DNA of 64,000 bases from Dinoroseobacter sp. (GCA_030066795.1 JASJAW010000044.1:1-64000); one strand, 5' to 3'; numbered from the stretch's first letter, positions 28,390-39,229 are shown. Numbers and translations: made by a program. The notes: generated by a model from the sequence alone, not told the origin.

Positions 28390-30467
28390 TACTCAGCCCC
28401 TCCGCCGATCATCATCCAGGTGACAAGGATCGTGATCCCAAGCACCATCGCGAAGGCATAATGGAACAGGTACCCGGACTGCGCCCGCCCTGCGAGCTTG
28501 GTGATGAACGGGATCACCCCCATCGCAAGACCGTTGATGCCACCGTCAATGGTCGCGCCATCCCCCCATTTCCACAGGAAGCGGCCGATCGCCTTAGACG
28601 GTCGCACGAAGACGGCATCGTAGATCTCGTCGAAGTACCATTTGTTGTAGATGAAGTTATAGACGGGCCAGAGCGCCTCGGCGAAGGTCTTCGGCAGGCT
28701 CGGCTTATGGATGTAGAACAGATACGCTGTCAGGAGGCCCAGAACCATCGACACGAACGGCGACAGCTTCACCCAAGTGGGGACGTAATGCGCCTCGTGC
28801 AAAGTGGTATTCTCAGGTGCGATGTAGATCCCGGCATCCCCCGGCTCCCCCGCCATCACGTATTTCAACTCCGACGCTTTTGGGCTGCGGTCAGCGACCT
28901 CGGCCGCAAGTTCAACGCTCGGGGATTCGTATTCACCGCCAAAGAACTTAAAGACCTCGTTGGTCTTTCCAAAGAAGCTGCCATACCAGATCGCACCGGC
29001 GAAGATCGCACCCACCGCAAGAACACCCAGCGGGATCAGCATGACCTTCGGGCTTTCATGGGCGTGCTCATGCGTATGCTTGTCGCCACGCGCCTCCCCA
29101 TAGAAGGTTAGGAACATGAGCCGCCAGCTGTAGAAACTCGTCATCAGCGCGGCGATCACCAGCATCCAGAACGCATACATCGACATGGAGTTTGTGCCCG
29201 CAAAGGCGCTTTCGATCACCGCATCCTTGGAGGCAAAGCCCGCAAAGCCAATCCAGCCCGTCAGCGGAATGCCCACCCCGGTGATCGCCAGCGTGCCAAT
29301 CATCATCGCCCAGAACGTGTAGGGGATTTTCTTGCGCAGCGCGCCGTAATTGCGCATGTCCTGCTCGTGGTGCATCGCGTGGATGACCGAGCCTGCGCCA
29401 AGAAACAGCATCGCCTTGAAGAAGGCGTGCGTGAACAGGTGGAACATCGCGACCGAGTAAACGCCGACGCCCGCGGCCACGAACATGTAGCCAAGCTGCG
29501 AACAGGTCGAATAGGCGATCACACGTTTGATGTCGTTCTGGACCAGACCAACGGTCGCGGCAAAGAACGCCGTTGTGGCCCCGATAAAGGTCACAAATGT
29601 CATCGCTGTCGGCGCAAACTCCATGATCGGGGACATGCGGCAGACCAGAAATACACCCGCCGTCACCATGGTCGCGGCGTGGATCAGAGCCGATACCGGG
29701 GTCGGGCCCTCCATCGCGTCAGGCAGCCATGTGTGTAGAAACAGTTGTGCCGACTTGCCCATTGCGCCGATGAACAACAGGAACGCAATCAGCTCCAGTG
29801 CAGGCCAGTCGCGCCACAGGAACGTAAGCGTGGCGTCCTGCATCTGGCTCACTTCCGAGAAGATGACCGAAAACTGGACGCTGTCGAAAAGCACGTAGGT
29901 CGCGAAAATCCCCAGCAGGAACCCGAAATCGCCCACCCGGTTCACGATGAACGCTTTCATGGCGGCCGCGCCGGCGGAAGGTTTGCGCCAGTAAAAGCCG
30001 ATCAGAAGGTAAGACGCGACGCCCACGCCCTCCCATCCGAAGAACATCTGCAGCAGGTTATCCGCCGTCACCAGCATCAGCATGGTGAAGGTAAAGAAGC
30101 TCAGATAGGCGAAGAACCGGGGCTTATAGGTCTCCCCTTCCCGCCATTGCGGGTCGTGGTCCATGTAGCCAAACGAGTAAAGGTGCACGAGCGAGGACAC
30201 CGTCGTCACCACGATCAGCATGATCGCGGTCAACCGGTCCATCCGGATCGACCAGTCGGCCACGAAGCTTCCGCTTTCGATCCAGCGGAAAAGTTGCACC
30301 TGCTCAGTCACGCCGTCGAAGGTCAGAAAGGCGAACCACGACAGGACAGCCGACAGGAACAGAAGGCCTGTGGCGACCCACATGGCAGCGGTTTCACCGA
30401 TGAACTTCCAGCCGAAACCGCAGATAATGGCACCGACCAGCGGGGCAAAGAGGATAATCGCTTCCAT
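28389..30467 (-). CDS. nuoL: NADH-quinone oxidoreductase subunit L
   Basis: This 692-residue antiporter-like subunit is the distal proton channel and carries the long amphipathic lateral helix at its C-terminus. [17 protein letters not shown] (about residues 144-160) and [20 protein letters not shown] are the main family motifs. A stretch at about 474-560 with a polar loop ([11 protein letters not shown] and following) lies before the final helices. It sits five bases from nuoK and overlaps nuoM by one base. Confidence 0.97.
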   Translation of the reverse strand: MEAIILFAPLVGAIICGFGWKFIGETAAMWVATGLLFLSAVLSWFAFLTFDGVTEQVQLFRWIESGSFVADWSIRMDRLTAIMLIVVTTVSSLVHLYSFGYMDHDPQWREGETYKPRFFAYLSFFTFTMLMLVTADNLLQMFFGWEGVGVASYLLIGFYWRKPSAGAAAMKAFIVNRVGDFGFLLGIFATYVLFDSVQFSVIFSEVSQMQDATLTFLWRDWPALELIAFLLFIGAMGKSAQLFLHTWLPDAMEGPTPVSALIHAATMVTAGVFLVCRMSPIMEFAPTAMTFVTFIGATTAFFAATVGLVQNDIKRVIAYSTCSQLGYMFVAAGVGVYSVAMFHLFTHAFFKAMLFLGAGSVIHAMHHEQDMRNYGALRKKIPYTFWAMMIGTLAITGVGIPLTGWIGFAGFASKDAVIESAFAGTNSMSMYAFWMLVIAALMTSFYSWRLMFLTFYGEARGDKHTHEHAHESPKVMLIPLGVLAVGAIFAGAIWYGSFFGKTNEVFKFFGGEYESPSVELAAEVADRSPKASELKYVMAGEPGDAGIYIAPENTTLHEAHYVPTWVKLSPFVSMVLGLLTAYLFYIHKPSLPKTFAEALWPVYNFIYNKWYFDEIYDAVFVRPSKAIGRFLWKWGDGATIDGGINGLAMGVIPFITKLAGRAQSGYLFHYAFAMVLGITILVTWMMIGGGAE

Positions 30468-30471
30468 CTGC

Positions 30472-30777
30472 TCAGCCCCTCATATTCGAGACGTCTTCCA
30501 CCGCGATCGTGCCACGGTTGCGGAAGAAACAGACGAGGATTGCCAGGCCAATCGCAGCCTCGGCGGCGGCGACGGTCAGCACAAACAGAGTGAACACCTG
30601 CCCCACCAGATCCCCAAGGAAGGCCGAGAAAGCGACGAGGTTGATGTTGACCGCCAGCAGCATCAGCTCGATCGACATCAGGATGACGATGACGTTCTTG
30701 CGGTTCAGGAAGATGCCGAAAATCCCGATCACGAAAAGCGCCGCCGCGACGGTCAGGTAATGCTCAAGTCCGATCAT
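30472..30777 (-). CDS. nuoK: NADH-quinone oxidoreductase subunit K
   Basis: This 101-residue, three-helix membrane subunit has the conserved acidic residues in [16 protein letters not shown] (about residues 36-51) and [17 protein letters not shown] (about 70-86), which line the proton path next to NuoJ. The length matches the family. A gene for a small exported protein separates it from nuoJ, which is unusual because nuoJ and nuoK are normally adjacent. Confidence 0.97.
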   Translation of the reverse strand: MIGLEHYLTVAAALFVIGIFGIFLNRKNVIVILMSIELMLLAVNINLVAFSAFLGDLVGQVFTLFVLTVAAAEAAIGLAILVCFFRNRGTIAVEDVSNMRG

Positions 30778-30805
30778 GGGGCGTCCCTTTCGGGCTGATG
30801 GCGGT

Positions 30806-31300
30806 TCATTGCAGCGTCTCCGTATACGGGCGCGCGGGGCTCAGGCCGGGGTAAGCGGCGGCGCAGGCGCAGGGTGTGTCGGCGAAATCAGCAACGCGCA
30901 GATCTTTCGCGGTTGCTTCAAGCGTGTCAGCAAGACGGTCGAGGTCGTAAAACAGCGGATCCCAGTCGGCGAAGGCTTCCAGCTTTTGTTCCACAGCGAA
31001 ACGGCGGTCAAATGGCAGGCGGTCGGACATGCGTTCTTCATGGGCGCGCAGGCTCAGCGCCCGCCCGGCTGCACAATCGGCCACATGGTAGTCGTGGAAC
31101 ACGCCCTCCTGGGACCACCAGCTGCGATACATCACGTATCCGCCGCCCAGATCACGGTGCGCATCCTCGCCCCCATGGGAGGGATGCGTAAGCCGCTCGC
31201 ACGACGCCAGATCCAGCGCCATGGCGGGGTTGGCCGCCATAAGCATCATCGCAACCGGAGCCGCGGCCCCTTTGCTCAGGATCTGCATCTTTTCGACCAT
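30806..31300 (-). CDS. Exported protein of unknown function between nuoJ and nuoK
   Basis: This 164-residue protein has a signal peptide (about residues 1-29, ending AMA|LDLA) and a mature part with five cysteines (SCERL, DCAAG and PCACAAAYP). It starts at ATG 31300, five bases after GAGGG. No family is recognised. The gene is in the same direction as nuoJ (19 bp away) and nuoK (28 bp), so it is in the operon. An exported cysteine-rich partner for the membrane arm of complex I is possible but unproven. Confidence 0.75.
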   Translation of the reverse strand: MVEKMQILSKGAAAPVAMMLMAANPAMALDLASCERLTHPSHGGEDAHRDLGGGYVMYRSWWSQEGVFHDYHVADCAAGRALSLRAHEERMSDRLPFDRRFAVEQKLEAFADWDPLFYDLDRLADTLEATAKDLRVADFADTPCACAAAYPGLSPARPYTETLQ

Positions 31301-31319
31301 TCGGTCCCTCGGTCGTTTC

Positions 31320-31934
31320 TTACAAGCCCTGTCCGGGCTTGACGTCTTTCAGTTCCATCGCTTGCTCGGGGTCGCGATACATCTGCGCCAGTACATCCTG
31401 ACGCTTTACATCCACCCGGTGGCGCAGGGTCAGCATGATGGCCCCCACCATCGCGACAAGCAGGATCAGCCCCGCGAGCTGGAAGAGCAGAAAGTATTTG
31501 TCATAAAGCAGCAGTCCAAGTGCCGCGGTGTTCTGAACCTCGTTCAGATCCGGGGCGACAGCCCCGCGTTGTGCCAGCGCTTCTTCCGAGAAGCTCCAGT
31601 TCCCGAACACCATGCCCAACTGCATCAGAAGAACGACGCCGATCAGCAGCGCGAGCGGCATATATTTGGTCATCTCCGCCTTCAACTCGGCGAAATCAAC
31701 ATCCAGCATCATCACAACGAACAGGAACAGCACCGCCACCGCGCCGACATAGACGATGATGAGCAGCATCGCGACAAACTCGGCCCCAAGCAGCACGAAC
31801 AGGCCCGCGGACGACAGAAACGCAAGGATCAACCACAGCACGGAATGCACCGGGTTGCGGGCCAGCACGACAAACAAACCCGCCGTCACAACCGTGATCG
31901 CGAAAATGTAGAAGGTGAAATCCGCGACGGTCAT
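31320..31934 (-). CDS. nuoJ: NADH-quinone oxidoreductase subunit J
   Basis: This 204-residue subunit has five membrane segments; [20 protein letters not shown] (about residues 26-45) and the following [20 protein letters not shown] block, with the pi-bulge helix implicated in coupling, identify it. The C-terminal 40 residues are polar. The start overlaps the stop of the preceding carboxymuconolactone decarboxylase-like gene by four bases. Confidence 0.96.
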   Translation of the reverse strand: MTVADFTFYIFAITVVTAGLFVVLARNPVHSVLWLILAFLSSAGLFVLLGAEFVAMLLIIVYVGAVAVLFLFVVMMLDVDFAELKAEMTKYMPLALLIGVVLLMQLGMVFGNWSFSEEALAQRGAVAPDLNEVQNTAALGLLLYDKYFLLFQLAGLILLVAMVGAIMLTLRHRVDVKRQDVLAQMYRDPEQAMELKDVKPGQGL

Positions 31935-32344
31935 TCGCCCTCCTCCGGTGCATCATCCAGCACCTCGGTTGCCAGTTCCATCGCCTTGGTCATCGCCGGG
32001 ATGCCGGCAAACATGGCAACCTGCCCGATGGTCTCGGCGATCTCCTGCTTCGTAGCCCCAGCCTCCACCAGATGGCGGACGGTCATGCGGATCTGGGCTT
32101 CGGCCTGCGCACCGTGGATCGTCAGCCCCGCCAAAGTCAGCATAAGCCGCGTTTTCGCATCGAGCCCGCCGGGATTGAACGTCTGGCCCATCATGGCTTC
32201 CATCACCTCGGCAGGGACGGTCGGCCAGAGCTTTTCGAACCCCTTGGGCGTGAAGCTTTCCAGCGCCGGGTTCATTGCCTTGGCCCAGGCCTGGCTCTGT
32301 TCCATCAGCAGTGCGAACGGGTTGTTGGAATTCTGGTCACTCAT
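31931..32344 (-). CDS. Carboxymuconolactone decarboxylase family protein in the nuo operon
   Basis: This 137-residue protein matches the CMD/AhpD-like all-helical fold: [20 protein letters not shown] (about residues 57-76) and [22 protein letters not shown] (split at 91-112). The peroxidase CxxC of AhpD is absent, so thiol chemistry is unlikely, and its substrate is unknown. It overlaps nuoI and nuoJ by four bases each, so it is fully embedded in the operon and made in step with complex I. Confidence 0.82.
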   Translation of the reverse strand: MSDQNSNNPFALLMEQSQAWAKAMNPALESFTPKGFEKLWPTVPAEVMEAMMGQTFNPGGLDAKTRLMLTLAGLTIHGAQAEAQIRMTVRHLVEAGATKQEIAETIGQVAMFAGIPAMTKAMELATEVLDDAPEEGE

Positions 32345-32835
32345 CGGTAGGGCGCATCCAGTTCGAGGTTGCGGGCGATTTCAGCCTCCCAGCGTTCCCC
32401 GTTGTCGAGGAGCTTTTCCTTGTCATAGAACAGCTCTTCGCGGGTTTCGGTGGCGAACTCGAAATTCGGCCCTTCGACGATGGCATCTACCGGGCAGGCT
32501 TCCTGGCAGAAGCCGCAATAGATGCATTTCGTCATGTCGATGTCATAGCGGGTGGTGCGGCGCGAGCCGTCTTCGCGGGGCTCGGCGTCGATGGTGATGG
32601 CCTGCGCCGGGCACACCGCCTCGCACAGCTTACACGCGATACAGCGTTCCTCGCCATTCGGGTAGCGGCGCAGCGCGTGTTCGCCCCGGAAGCGCGGGGA
32701 CAGCGGGCCCTTCTCGTGCGGATAGGCCAGCGTTGCCTTGGGTTTGAAGAAGTACTTCAGCCCCATTTTGAACCCGGCGAAGAAATCCGCCAGCAGGAAG
32801 TACTTGGCCGCGCGGGTATAGTCGATCTGTGTCAT
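32341..32835 (-). CDS. nuoI: NADH-quinone oxidoreductase subunit I
   Basis: This 164-residue subunit carries the two [4Fe-4S] clusters N6a and N6b near quinone. [13 protein letters not shown] (about residues 64-76) and [16 protein letters not shown] (about 103-118) hold eight cysteines. ATG 32835 is the start; longer upstream forms are not supported. It follows nuoH by one base and overlaps the next gene by four. Confidence 0.97.
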   Translation of the reverse strand: MTQIDYTRAAKYFLLADFFAGFKMGLKYFFKPKATLAYPHEKGPLSPRFRGEHALRRYPNGEERCIACKLCEAVCPAQAITIDAEPREDGSRRTTRYDIDMTKCIYCGFCQEACPVDAIVEGPNFEFATETREELFYDKEKLLDNGERWEAEIARNLELDAPYR

Positions 32836-32836
32836 A

Positions 32837-33874
32837 TCAGCCCCCAATCGCCCAACGGGCATAGGCCCCGCCGAAAAGCTCGAACTTCGCAAGGAACGCA
32901 ACCAGCACGACCCAGAAGAGCGAGAACGGCAGGAAGACTTTCCATCCAAGCCGCATCAACTGGTCGTAGCGATACCGGGGCACGATCGCCTTCACCATGG
33001 CAAAGAGGAAAAAGAAGAACGCCATCTTCGCAACCATCCAGAGCGCCCCATCGGGCAGGCCCGGAATGGGCGACAGCCAGCCGCCGAAGAACAGCAAGGT
33101 GATAAGTGCGCACATCAGGAAGATGGCGATGTATTCGCCCGCCATGAACAGCAGGAACGGGGTGGAGGAGTATTCCACCTGATACCCGGCAACGAGTTCG
33201 GATTCCGCTTCAGGCAAGTCAAAGGGTGGTCGGTTCGTCTCGGCCAGCGCGGAAATGAAGAACAAAAAGACCATCGGCAGATGAGGCAGCCAGTACCAGC
33301 CAAAAAAGCCGTAACCTGTGTCCTGCGCCCGCACGATATCGCCGAAGTTCATCGACCCGGTAGAGATGATCACGCCGATGATGATCAGGCCGATCGAAAC
33401 TTCATAGGAAATCATCTGCGCGGCAGATCGCAAGCTCCCAAGGAACGGGTATTTGGAGTTCGACGCCCAGCCACCCATGATCACGCCATACACCTCGAGC
33501 GACGAGATCGCGAAGACGTACAGGATCGCAACATTGAGATCTGCCAGAACCCAGGTGTCGTTGAACGGGATTACGGCCCAGGCCAACAGCGCCAGAACGA
33601 AGCTGGTCATCGGCGCGAGCATGAACACCGGCTTATCCGCGCCGGCAGGGACCACGACCTCTTTGACCACGTATTTCAGCGCGTCAGCGACAGTCTGCAG
33701 CAAGCCAAAAGCGCCCACCACATTCGGCCCGCGCCGCATCTGTACCGCTGCCCAGATCTTCCGGTCGCCATAAACGAGGAACAGCAGTGAGACCATGACG
33801 AAGGCCACCACCGCTAGGGACTGGCCCACGATGATGAGCGCAATGCCCGGCGTGGTCGTAAAGAAGTCAGCCAT
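32837..33874 (-). CDS. nuoH: NADH-quinone oxidoreductase subunit H
   Basis: This 345-residue membrane subunit forms the quinone-binding site with NuoB and Nuo[22 protein letters not shown] (split at about residues 42-62), [20 protein letters not shown] (about 210-229) and [14 protein letters not shown] (about 307-320) are conserved motifs. It is preceded by a 264-bp gap, the only large gap inside the nuo block. Confidence 0.97.
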   Translation of the reverse strand: MADFFTTTPGIALIIVGQSLAVVAFVMVSLLFLVYGDRKIWAAVQMRRGPNVVGAFGLLQTVADALKYVVKEVVVPAGADKPVFMLAPMTSFVLALLAWAVIPFNDTWVLADLNVAILYVFAISSLEVYGVIMGGWASNSKYPFLGSLRSAAQMISYEVSIGLIIIGVIISTGSMNFGDIVRAQDTGYGFFGWYWLPHLPMVFLFFISALAETNRPPFDLPEAESELVAGYQVEYSSTPFLLFMAGEYIAIFLMCALITLLFFGGWLSPIPGLPDGALWMVAKMAFFFFLFAMVKAIVPRYRYDQLMRLGWKVFLPFSLFWVVLVAFLAKFELFGGAYARWAIGG

Positions 33875-34138
33875 GTTTCCTCACATCGCCTTTCGCTTCA
33901 AACGCCGGACGGCGCAGGTGCGTCTTTGTCATTCTGCTCTGTTGGGTCAGAGCGCCTTGTCTAGGCGGTCAACGCGCGCATCGGATACCCCTAAAACGCC
34001 CGCAATGACCATAGCTGGGACACCAAATGTGCGCCCGTGTCGCGCATTTTTGTCCGCTTTTTTCTACCAACGACCAGATTGTGATCACAAACACGCCGCC
34101 AGAGCGAAACGAGCCAAGCAACTGGCCCACCTGAGTGT
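33875..34138. other. Non-coding gap between nuoG and nuoH
   Basis: This 264-bp stretch separates nuoG from nuoH while most other nuo junctions are a few bases long. I see no tRNA, no clear terminator and no convincing gene. A 21-codon frame on the minus strand (MVIAGVLGVSDARVDRLDKA plus one residue, about 33947-34012) has no ribosome-binding site. It may hold a promoter or an RNA processing site. Confidence 0.45.
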
Positions 34139-36154
34139 TTATTCCGCTGCGATCGCTGGGTCCTCTTTGCTCCGAGACATCGCACTCAGTTCCGCCATCA
34201 GAGTAGACGCGCGCGCGATCGGGTTGGTCAGGTAGAAATCTGCAACCGCTCCGCGGAATTCTGCGTTTGCAGGCGAGGTCAGCACCAATGGTTGCCAGTC
34301 ATTCTCGGGCACCGTGTCGATTGTTTTTAGATGCGGGACCTCTGCAACCAGTGCCTGCCGGAGTTGGACAAGACTGTCATACGCAAGTTGCGCGCCAGCT
34401 TCAGCCGAAAGTGCCCGCAGGATTGCCCAGTTCTCTTTGGCGTCCCCGGGGGCAAACCCAGCGCGCAGCGCCAGTTGCGGGCGTCCTTCGGTGTTTACGA
34501 AGAGCCCTTGTTCCTCAGTGTACGCGGCACCCGGCAGAATCACATCTGCACGGTGCGCGCCGCGGTCACCATGGCTGCCCTGATAGATCACGAAGGCGCC
34601 CGGATCGATGTCGACTTCATCGGCCCCGAGGTTATAGATCACCTCTGCATCCGCGACTGCCGCTTTGAGCCCACCGTCGGTCACGCAACCAGCGTCGAGT
34701 GCCCCGACCCGCGCGGCCGCGGTGTGCAGAACCAGCATCTTAGCGCCCATTCTTTCGGTCAGCGCCATCACCTGGCTTAGCACGGCCTCGCCATCGGCCT
34801 CTCGCAATGCGCCCTGCCCCACGATGACGATGACGTTCTTGTCATCCATTGGAGCGGCGTTCTTGACCAGATCAATCAGCGCATCGCGCCCGGTGCCCAG
34901 ATGAACGGCATCGAAGGTCAGATCGTCATCTTCGCCGATGACCGAAACATCGGCCCCCGCGAGCCACGCCTTGCGGAGACGGGCGTTCAGAACCGGCGCC
35001 TCCGTCCGCGGGTTCGACCCTACAAGCACGATGTGGTCTGCCGTGTCGATGTCCTCGATGGTCGCTGTGCCCACATAGGCAGAGCGGTTGCCTGCAGGAA
35101 GCCGCGCGCCATCCGTGCGGCATTCCACCGTTCCACCAAGTTTTTCAGTCAGCTGCTTCAAGGCGAAGGCAGCTTCGACCGGTACAAGATCCCCTACCAG
35201 ACCCGCTATCTTTTTGCCCTTCATCGCCGTAGCGGCCGCGGACAGCGCCTCGGCCCAGCTGGCAGGCTTAAGCTTGCCATCGACGCGCACATAGGGTTTG
35301 TCCAGCCGCTGACGTCGCAGGCCGTCCCACACGAAGCGCGTCTTGTCGGAAATCCACTCCTCGTTCACGCCGTCATGATTCCGCGGCAGGATCCGCATCA
35401 CCTCGCGCCCCTTCGTGTCAACGCGGATGCTCGAGCCAAGAGCGTCCATCACGTCAATGGTCTCGGTCTTGGTCAGCTCCCATGGTCGTGCGGTGAAGGC
35501 ATAGGGTTTCGAGACCAGTGCGCCCACCGGGCACAGGTCAATGATGTTTCCCTGAAGATTAGAGGCGAGCGTCTGGTTCAGATAGGAGGTGATCTCGCTG
35601 TCCTCGCCCCGGCCAGTCTGTCCCATCTGGGTGATGCCCGCGACTTCTGTCGTGAAGCGGACACAGCGGGTGCAGGAGATACAGCGCGTCATATGCGTTT
35701 CCACGAGGGGTCCGAGGTTCAACTCGGTCGCGGCGCGCTTCGGTTCGCGGTAGCGTGAGAAATCGACACCATAGGCCATGGCCTGGTCCTGCAAATCGCA
35801 TTCGCCGCCTTGATCGCAAATCGGGCAATCGAGCGGGTGATTGATCAGCAGGAACTCCATCACCCCTTCACGGGCCTTTTTCACCATCGGTGAATTGGTT
35901 TTGACCACCGGCGGCTGCCCCTCAGGACCGGGACGCAGGTCCTTGACTTGCATTGCGCAGGACGCTGCAGGTTTGGGCGGCCCACCGACCACTTCCACCA
36001 GACACATCCGGCAGTTACCGGCAATTGACAGCCGCTCATGGTAGCAGAACCGCGGCACTTCGATCCCGGCCACTTCACAGGCCTGGATCAGTGTAAGTGC
36101 CGGGTCGACCTCGATCTCGCGGTCGTCGATGATGATTTTTCTCAGGTCAGACAT
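34139..36154 (-). CDS. nuoG: NADH-quinone oxidoreductase subunit G
   Basis: This 671-residue subunit carries iron-sulfur clusters of the peripheral arm. The N-terminal [2Fe-2S] domain has [36 protein letters not shown] and [14 protein letters not shown] motifs bind the next clusters, and [15 protein letters not shown] follows. The rest is a molybdopterin-oxidoreductase-like domain without the cofactor, as in mitochondria. ATG 36154 overlaps the pentapeptide gene by eight bases. Confidence 0.96.
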   Translation of the reverse strand: MSDLRKIIIDDREIEVDPALTLIQACEVAGIEVPRFCYHERLSIAGNCRMCLVEVVGGPPKPAASCAMQVKDLRPGPEGQPPVVKTNSPMVKKAREGVMEFLLINHPLDCPICDQGGECDLQDQAMAYGVDFSRYREPKRAATELNLGPLVETHMTRCISCTRCVRFTTEVAGITQMGQTGRGEDSEITSYLNQTLASNLQGNIIDLCPVGALVSKPYAFTARPWELTKTETIDVMDALGSSIRVDTKGREVMRILPRNHDGVNEEWISDKTRFVWDGLRRQRLDKPYVRVDGKLKPASWAEALSAAATAMKGKKIAGLVGDLVPVEAAFALKQLTEKLGGTVECRTDGARLPAGNRSAYVGTATIEDIDTADHIVLVGSNPRTEAPVLNARLRKAWLAGADVSVIGEDDDLTFDAVHLGTGRDALIDLVKNAAPMDDKNVIVIVGQGALREADGEAVLSQVMALTERMGAKMLVLHTAAARVGALDAGCVTDGGLKAAVADAEVIYNLGADEVDIDPGAFVIYQGSHGDRGAHRADVILPGAAYTEEQGLFVNTEGRPQLALRAGFAPGDAKENWAILRALSAEAGAQLAYDSLVQLRQALVAEVPHLKTIDTVPENDWQPLVLTSPANAEFRGAVADFYLTNPIARASTLMAELSAMSRSKEDPAIAAE

Positions 36155-36398
36155 CGTCTTTCCCTTTCGATTGCTCGTAGGCGTCAATCAGGTCCGTGAC
36201 CTTTACGCCGCGAATGGTCATTCCAGTTAAGTTCGCATCGTCGATGGACACGTTTGTCATATTCACGTCCTGAAACACGGCGCCGCTCAGGTTCACGTCT
36301 TGAAACCGCGCGCGCGACAGATCGGCATCCTCGAATGAGGACCCGGCGAGCCCTGCATTTCTTGCCTTAATCACGTCTGAAAGATCGCGCAGATCCAT
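36147..36398 (-). CDS. Small pentapeptide-repeat protein in the nuo operon
   Basis: From ATG 36398 this gives 83 residues. About residues 18-60 are pentapeptide repeats ([30 protein letters not shown]), which fold into a short right-handed beta-helix that usually binds other proteins. The C-terminus ([16 protein letters not shown]) is polar. It begins four bases after the DUF3291 stop and overlaps nuoG by eight bases. A structural or assembly partner is inferred from the position; no function is known. Confidence 0.8.
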   Translation of the reverse strand: MDLRDLSDVIKARNAGLAGSSFEDADLSRARFQDVNLSGAVFQDVNMTNVSIDDANLTGMTIRGVKVTDLIDAYEQSKGKDDV

Positions 36399-36402
36399 CC
36401 CG

Positions 36403-36906
36403 CTACTCCGCAGCAACGGGCGCACAGGCATGGGTTCTCCACATGCGTGCCTCGTCCAGGTACGACCAGCCGAACGCGTGGTCACTATTTCCGTGGGTCT
36501 TTAGATGCTCCAGCCGCGCGAGGGCTTCGTCGAGCGTTGGTTGATGACCCTCCGGCACCCACCACATGACGAAATGCATTGCGCCGAGCACTTCAAACCA
36601 CTCGGCCCTGCGGTCATAAAACCGTTTGTGGATCGTGCCCCAGACGAATTTCTCCAAGCTCTCCACATCTTCCCAGACGGTCAGGTTCGAGACAAACCGC
36701 GGGTCACCGTCGATCTTGGCCTCCGTGTTGCCCATGCCAGGCTCGCCTGAGCCCTCCATCATCCACACGAAGCCCGGCATCCGTTTGCCAAGCCCGTTCA
36801 CCATGTCCAGGGCTTCCATAAACTCCCGCACTCGCGGATCATCGGTATCCGCCACCAAACGGCCGATATTCAGCTGGGCAAGGTGATATCCCTTCGGCAT
36901 GCTCAT
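36403..36906 (-). CDS. DUF3291 domain protein in the nuo operon
   Basis: This 167-residue protein matches DUF3291: YHLAQLNIGRL at about residues 7-17, ALDMVNGLGKRMPGFVWMME at 32-51, and VSNLTVWEDVESLEKFVWG. It looks like a dimeric alpha-beta barrel fold with many Trp and His residues, related to monooxygenase-like heme or small-molecule binders. Its reaction is not known. It overlaps the preceding DUF5333 gene by four bases and is read right after it. Confidence 0.8.
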   Translation of the reverse strand: MSMPKGYHLAQLNIGRLVADTDDPRVREFMEALDMVNGLGKRMPGFVWMMEGSGEPGMGNTEAKIDGDPRFVSNLTVWEDVESLEKFVWGTIHKRFYDRRAEWFEVLGAMHFVMWWVPEGHQPTLDEALARLEHLKTHGNSDHAFGWSYLDEARMWRTHACAPVAAE

Positions 36907-37295
36907 TCCGGTGCCTCCAGCAGAAGTGCGCCAATCATTGTCTCGTTTGCAATCTCAACCGCGGCCGCACCGCAGACGGCCTCTTCGCCTTTGCCCTCGA
37001 TCGGGTGTTTGGCGAGGAAATCCTGCTGCATGGCTCCGAAAATTGGGCTCGGGTCTATCATCTGGTCAAACGGCGTTTCGGTGTTAAATCCATCCTCTTC
37101 CAGCCGGGCTTCCAGCATGGTCATCCGGTCCTGAATGGCGCCAAAATTGATGCCCACTCGGCTGCAGCCCTGCGCCAGCGCTTCCGCCATTGTCACAGCA
37201 AACACAGAGTCCGTGTAGTAACTGGGTGCCGGGCGCAGCTCTTGCGCAAAAGCGGCTCCGGTTGTGAGCAGCAAACATGTGCAGATACGGATCAT
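36903..37295 (-). CDS. DUF5333 exported protein, copy 1
   Basis: This 130-residue protein has a signal peptide (about residues 1-17) and a mature part of about 110 residues. Two cysteines (GCSRVG and AVCGAAA) are placed as in the sister gene and may form a disulfide in the periplasm. The C-terminal IANETMIGALLL block is also shared. It overlaps the sister gene and the DUF3291 gene by four bases each. The DUF name is from family recall; no function is known. Confidence 0.75.
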   Translation of the reverse strand: MIRICTCLLLTTGAAFAQELRPAPSYYTDSVFAVTMAEALAQGCSRVGINFGAIQDRMTMLEARLEEDGFNTETPFDQMIDPSPIFGAMQQDFLAKHPIEGKGEEAVCGAAAVEIANETMIGALLLEAPE

Positions 37296-37690
37296 CCGGC
37301 TGTCCTTTTCAAGAAGCTGCCGATCAAGGTCCGTTCAGCGATTTCCTGGTCCGCTGCACGGCAAACGTCCGACGGCTCCGAAGCTTCGGTCAGGCTGCGC
37401 TTGCGTGCCCAGATCTCCACGGCGGCGCCGATCGCATCGCTTGGGTCGTCCATTCTGTTGTCCTCGCGCATCGCGTCGAAGCCATCCGCATCCAGGCGTT
37501 CAAAAACCTCAAGCCACGCCTTTTCCACGCTGTCTGGATTGACAGCCACAGTCGGACACCAGTGAGCCAGCGTTTCAGCCGCATAGACCTGCGCGAACAT
37601 GTCAGAGAGGTAGCCAGGGGCCGGGCGTTTGTCCGCAGCCTGCGCCATGCCTGCCAGAAGCAGGCAAGATATGACTGCAGTGCGGATCAC
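37292..37690 (-). CDS. DUF5333 exported protein, copy 2
   Basis: This 132-residue paralog of the following gene has a signal peptide (about residues 1-18) and keeps [17 protein letters not shown] and [20 protein letters not shown] at matching positions. The two copies share only part of their sequence, so the duplication is old. It overlaps nuoF by four bases and its sister by four. Being read between nuoF and nuoG, it is made along with complex I, but it is exported and so would act on the other side of the membrane. Confidence 0.77.
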   Translation of the reverse strand: MIRTAVISCLLLAGMAQAADKRPAPGYLSDMFAQVYAAETLAHWCPTVAVNPDSVEKAWLEVFERLDADGFDAMREDNRMDDPSDAIGAAVEIWARKRSLTEASEPSDVCRAADQEIAERTLIGSFLKRTAG

Positions 37691-38988
37691 TCCGCCGCCA
37701 TCGCGGCCGTGACGCGGCCCGTCTTCTGCGCCTTGATCCGATCCTCGATCTCATCGCGGAAGTTGCGGATCAGACCCTGAATCGGCCACGCAGCCGCATC
37801 GCCGAGCGCGCAGATCGTGTGGCCTTCGACCTGTTTTGTCACGTCGAAGAGCATGTCGATTTCCTCGAGCTCGGCTTCACCACGCACCAACCGGTCCATG
37901 ACGCGCATCATCCAGCCTGTCCCCTCGCGACAGGGCGTGCATTGACCGCAGCTTTCGTGTTTGTAGAACTTCGACAGCCGCCAGATCGCCTTGATGATGT
38001 CCGTGGACTGATCCATCACAATCACCGCCGCCGTACCGAGGCCGGAACCAAGCTCGCCGCGCAGATAGTCGAAATCCATGGTCGCGTCGCGCATGTCCTC
38101 GCCGCGCACACAGGGCACCGAAGACCCGCCTGGGATCACCGCCTTGAGGTTGTCCCAGCCGCCCCGAATACCGCCGCAGTGCTTGTCGATCAGCTCCTCG
38201 AAGCTCAGGCTCATCGCCTCTTCGACCACGCTGGGATGGTTCACATGGCCCGAGATCGCGAAGAGCTTTGTGCCCGAATTGTTGGGCCGCCCAAACTGCG
38301 CAAACCAATCGCCGCCACGCCGCAGGATTGTCGGTACGACCGCGATCGACTCAACATTGTTGACTGTTGTGGGGCATCCATAGAGTCCTGCGCCCGCCGG
38401 GAATGGCGGCTTCATGCGCGGCATGCCCTTTTTGCCTTCAAGGCTTTCGATCAGCGCTGTTTCTTCGCCGCAAATATAGGCGCCAGCCCCATGTGCGAGA
38501 TAGAGGTCGAAATCCCAGCCGGACCCGGCCGCGTTCTTGCCCAGAAGGCCCGCATCATAGGCTTCATCAATCGCGGCCTGCAGCGCCTCGCGCTCGCGAA
38601 TATACTCGCCGCGAATGTAGATATAGCTGACATGCGCCCCCATCGCGAAGGAGGCGATCAGGCAGCCCTCGATCAGCGTATGAGGGTCATGGCGCATGAT
38701 CTCCCGGTCTTTGCAGGTGCCGGGCTCGGATTCATCAGCATTCACAACAAGATAGTGCGGTCGACCATCGCTTTCTTTGGGCATGAAGGACCATTTCAGC
38801 CCGGTGGGGAATCCGGCCCCGCCCCGGCCGCGCAAGCCGCTTTTTTTCATCTCCTCGACAATGGCGTCACGGCCCTTCTCGAGAAGTTTCGCGGTGCCGT
38901 CCCAATGGCCCCGCGCTCGCGCGCCCGCCAAAGTGCGGTCATGCATGCCATAAATGTTGGTGAAGATCCGGTCCTGATCTTGCAGCAT
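37687..38988 (-). CDS. nuoF: NADH-quinone oxidoreductase subunit F
   Basis: This 433-residue subunit binds NADH, FMN and the [4Fe-4S] cluster N3. [17 protein letters not shown] (about residues 54-70) is the NADH/FMN loop, [14 protein letters not shown] follows, and the cluster ligands are in [12 protein letters not shown] (about 345-356). It overlaps the DUF5333 gene downstream by four bases and is three bases from DUF5337 upstream. Confidence 0.97.
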   Translation of the reverse strand: MLQDQDRIFTNIYGMHDRTLAGARARGHWDGTAKLLEKGRDAIVEEMKKSGLRGRGGAGFPTGLKWSFMPKESDGRPHYLVVNADESEPGTCKDREIMRHDPHTLIEGCLIASFAMGAHVSYIYIRGEYIREREALQAAIDEAYDAGLLGKNAAGSGWDFDLYLAHGAGAYICGEETALIESLEGKKGMPRMKPPFPAGAGLYGCPTTVNNVESIAVVPTILRRGGDWFAQFGRPNNSGTKLFAISGHVNHPSVVEEAMSLSFEELIDKHCGGIRGGWDNLKAVIPGGSSVPCVRGEDMRDATMDFDYLRGELGSGLGTAAVIVMDQSTDIIKAIWRLSKFYKHESCGQCTPCREGTGWMMRVMDRLVRGEAELEEIDMLFDVTKQVEGHTICALGDAAAWPIQGLIRNFRDEIEDRIKAQKTGRVTAAMAAE

Positions 38989-38991
38989 CGC

Positions 38992-39219
38992 TCACTCCTT
39001 GGTCTGGCGCGCGCGCCAGAGTTTCACACCCACCACCAGCGCCCAGAAAAAGGCAGCCAAAGCGGCGAAATCGATCAGGAACACGTAGCGGACCGGAAGA
39101 CCCAACTCGCGCCCTGCAAAATTCGCCCCGATCCAGAGCACCATGGTCGCAGCGACAACGATCGCCGCCGTGCGAGCCTGCATAACGCGGGCGTGGTCGT
39201 CTGGATCATGGGGTTTCAT
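38992..39219 (-). CDS. DUF5337 small membrane protein
   Basis: From ATG 39219 this gives a 75-residue protein with two hydrophobic segments (about residues 15-35 and 45-65) and a charged C-terminus (KLWRARQTKE). It resembles the Rhodobacterales DUF5337 proteins that sit beside nuoF. AGAGG precedes the start. Its role is unknown; an accessory of the membrane arm is plausible. Confidence 0.75.
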   Translation of the reverse strand: MKPHDPDDHARVMQARTAAIVVAATMVLWIGANFAGRELGLPVRYVFLIDFAALAAFFWALVVGVKLWRARQTKE

Positions 39220-39229
39220 CTTGGTCCTC

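Noticed and set aside
31221..32597. Open frame of 458 codons on the plus strand across nuoJ, the CMD gene and nuoI
   Set aside because: It lies opposite three real genes and shows the low-complexity composition of an antisense shadow.
33947..34012. Small 21-codon frame on the minus strand in the nuoG-nuoH gap
   Set aside because: The peptide looks protein-like but has no ribosome-binding site and is too short to judge.
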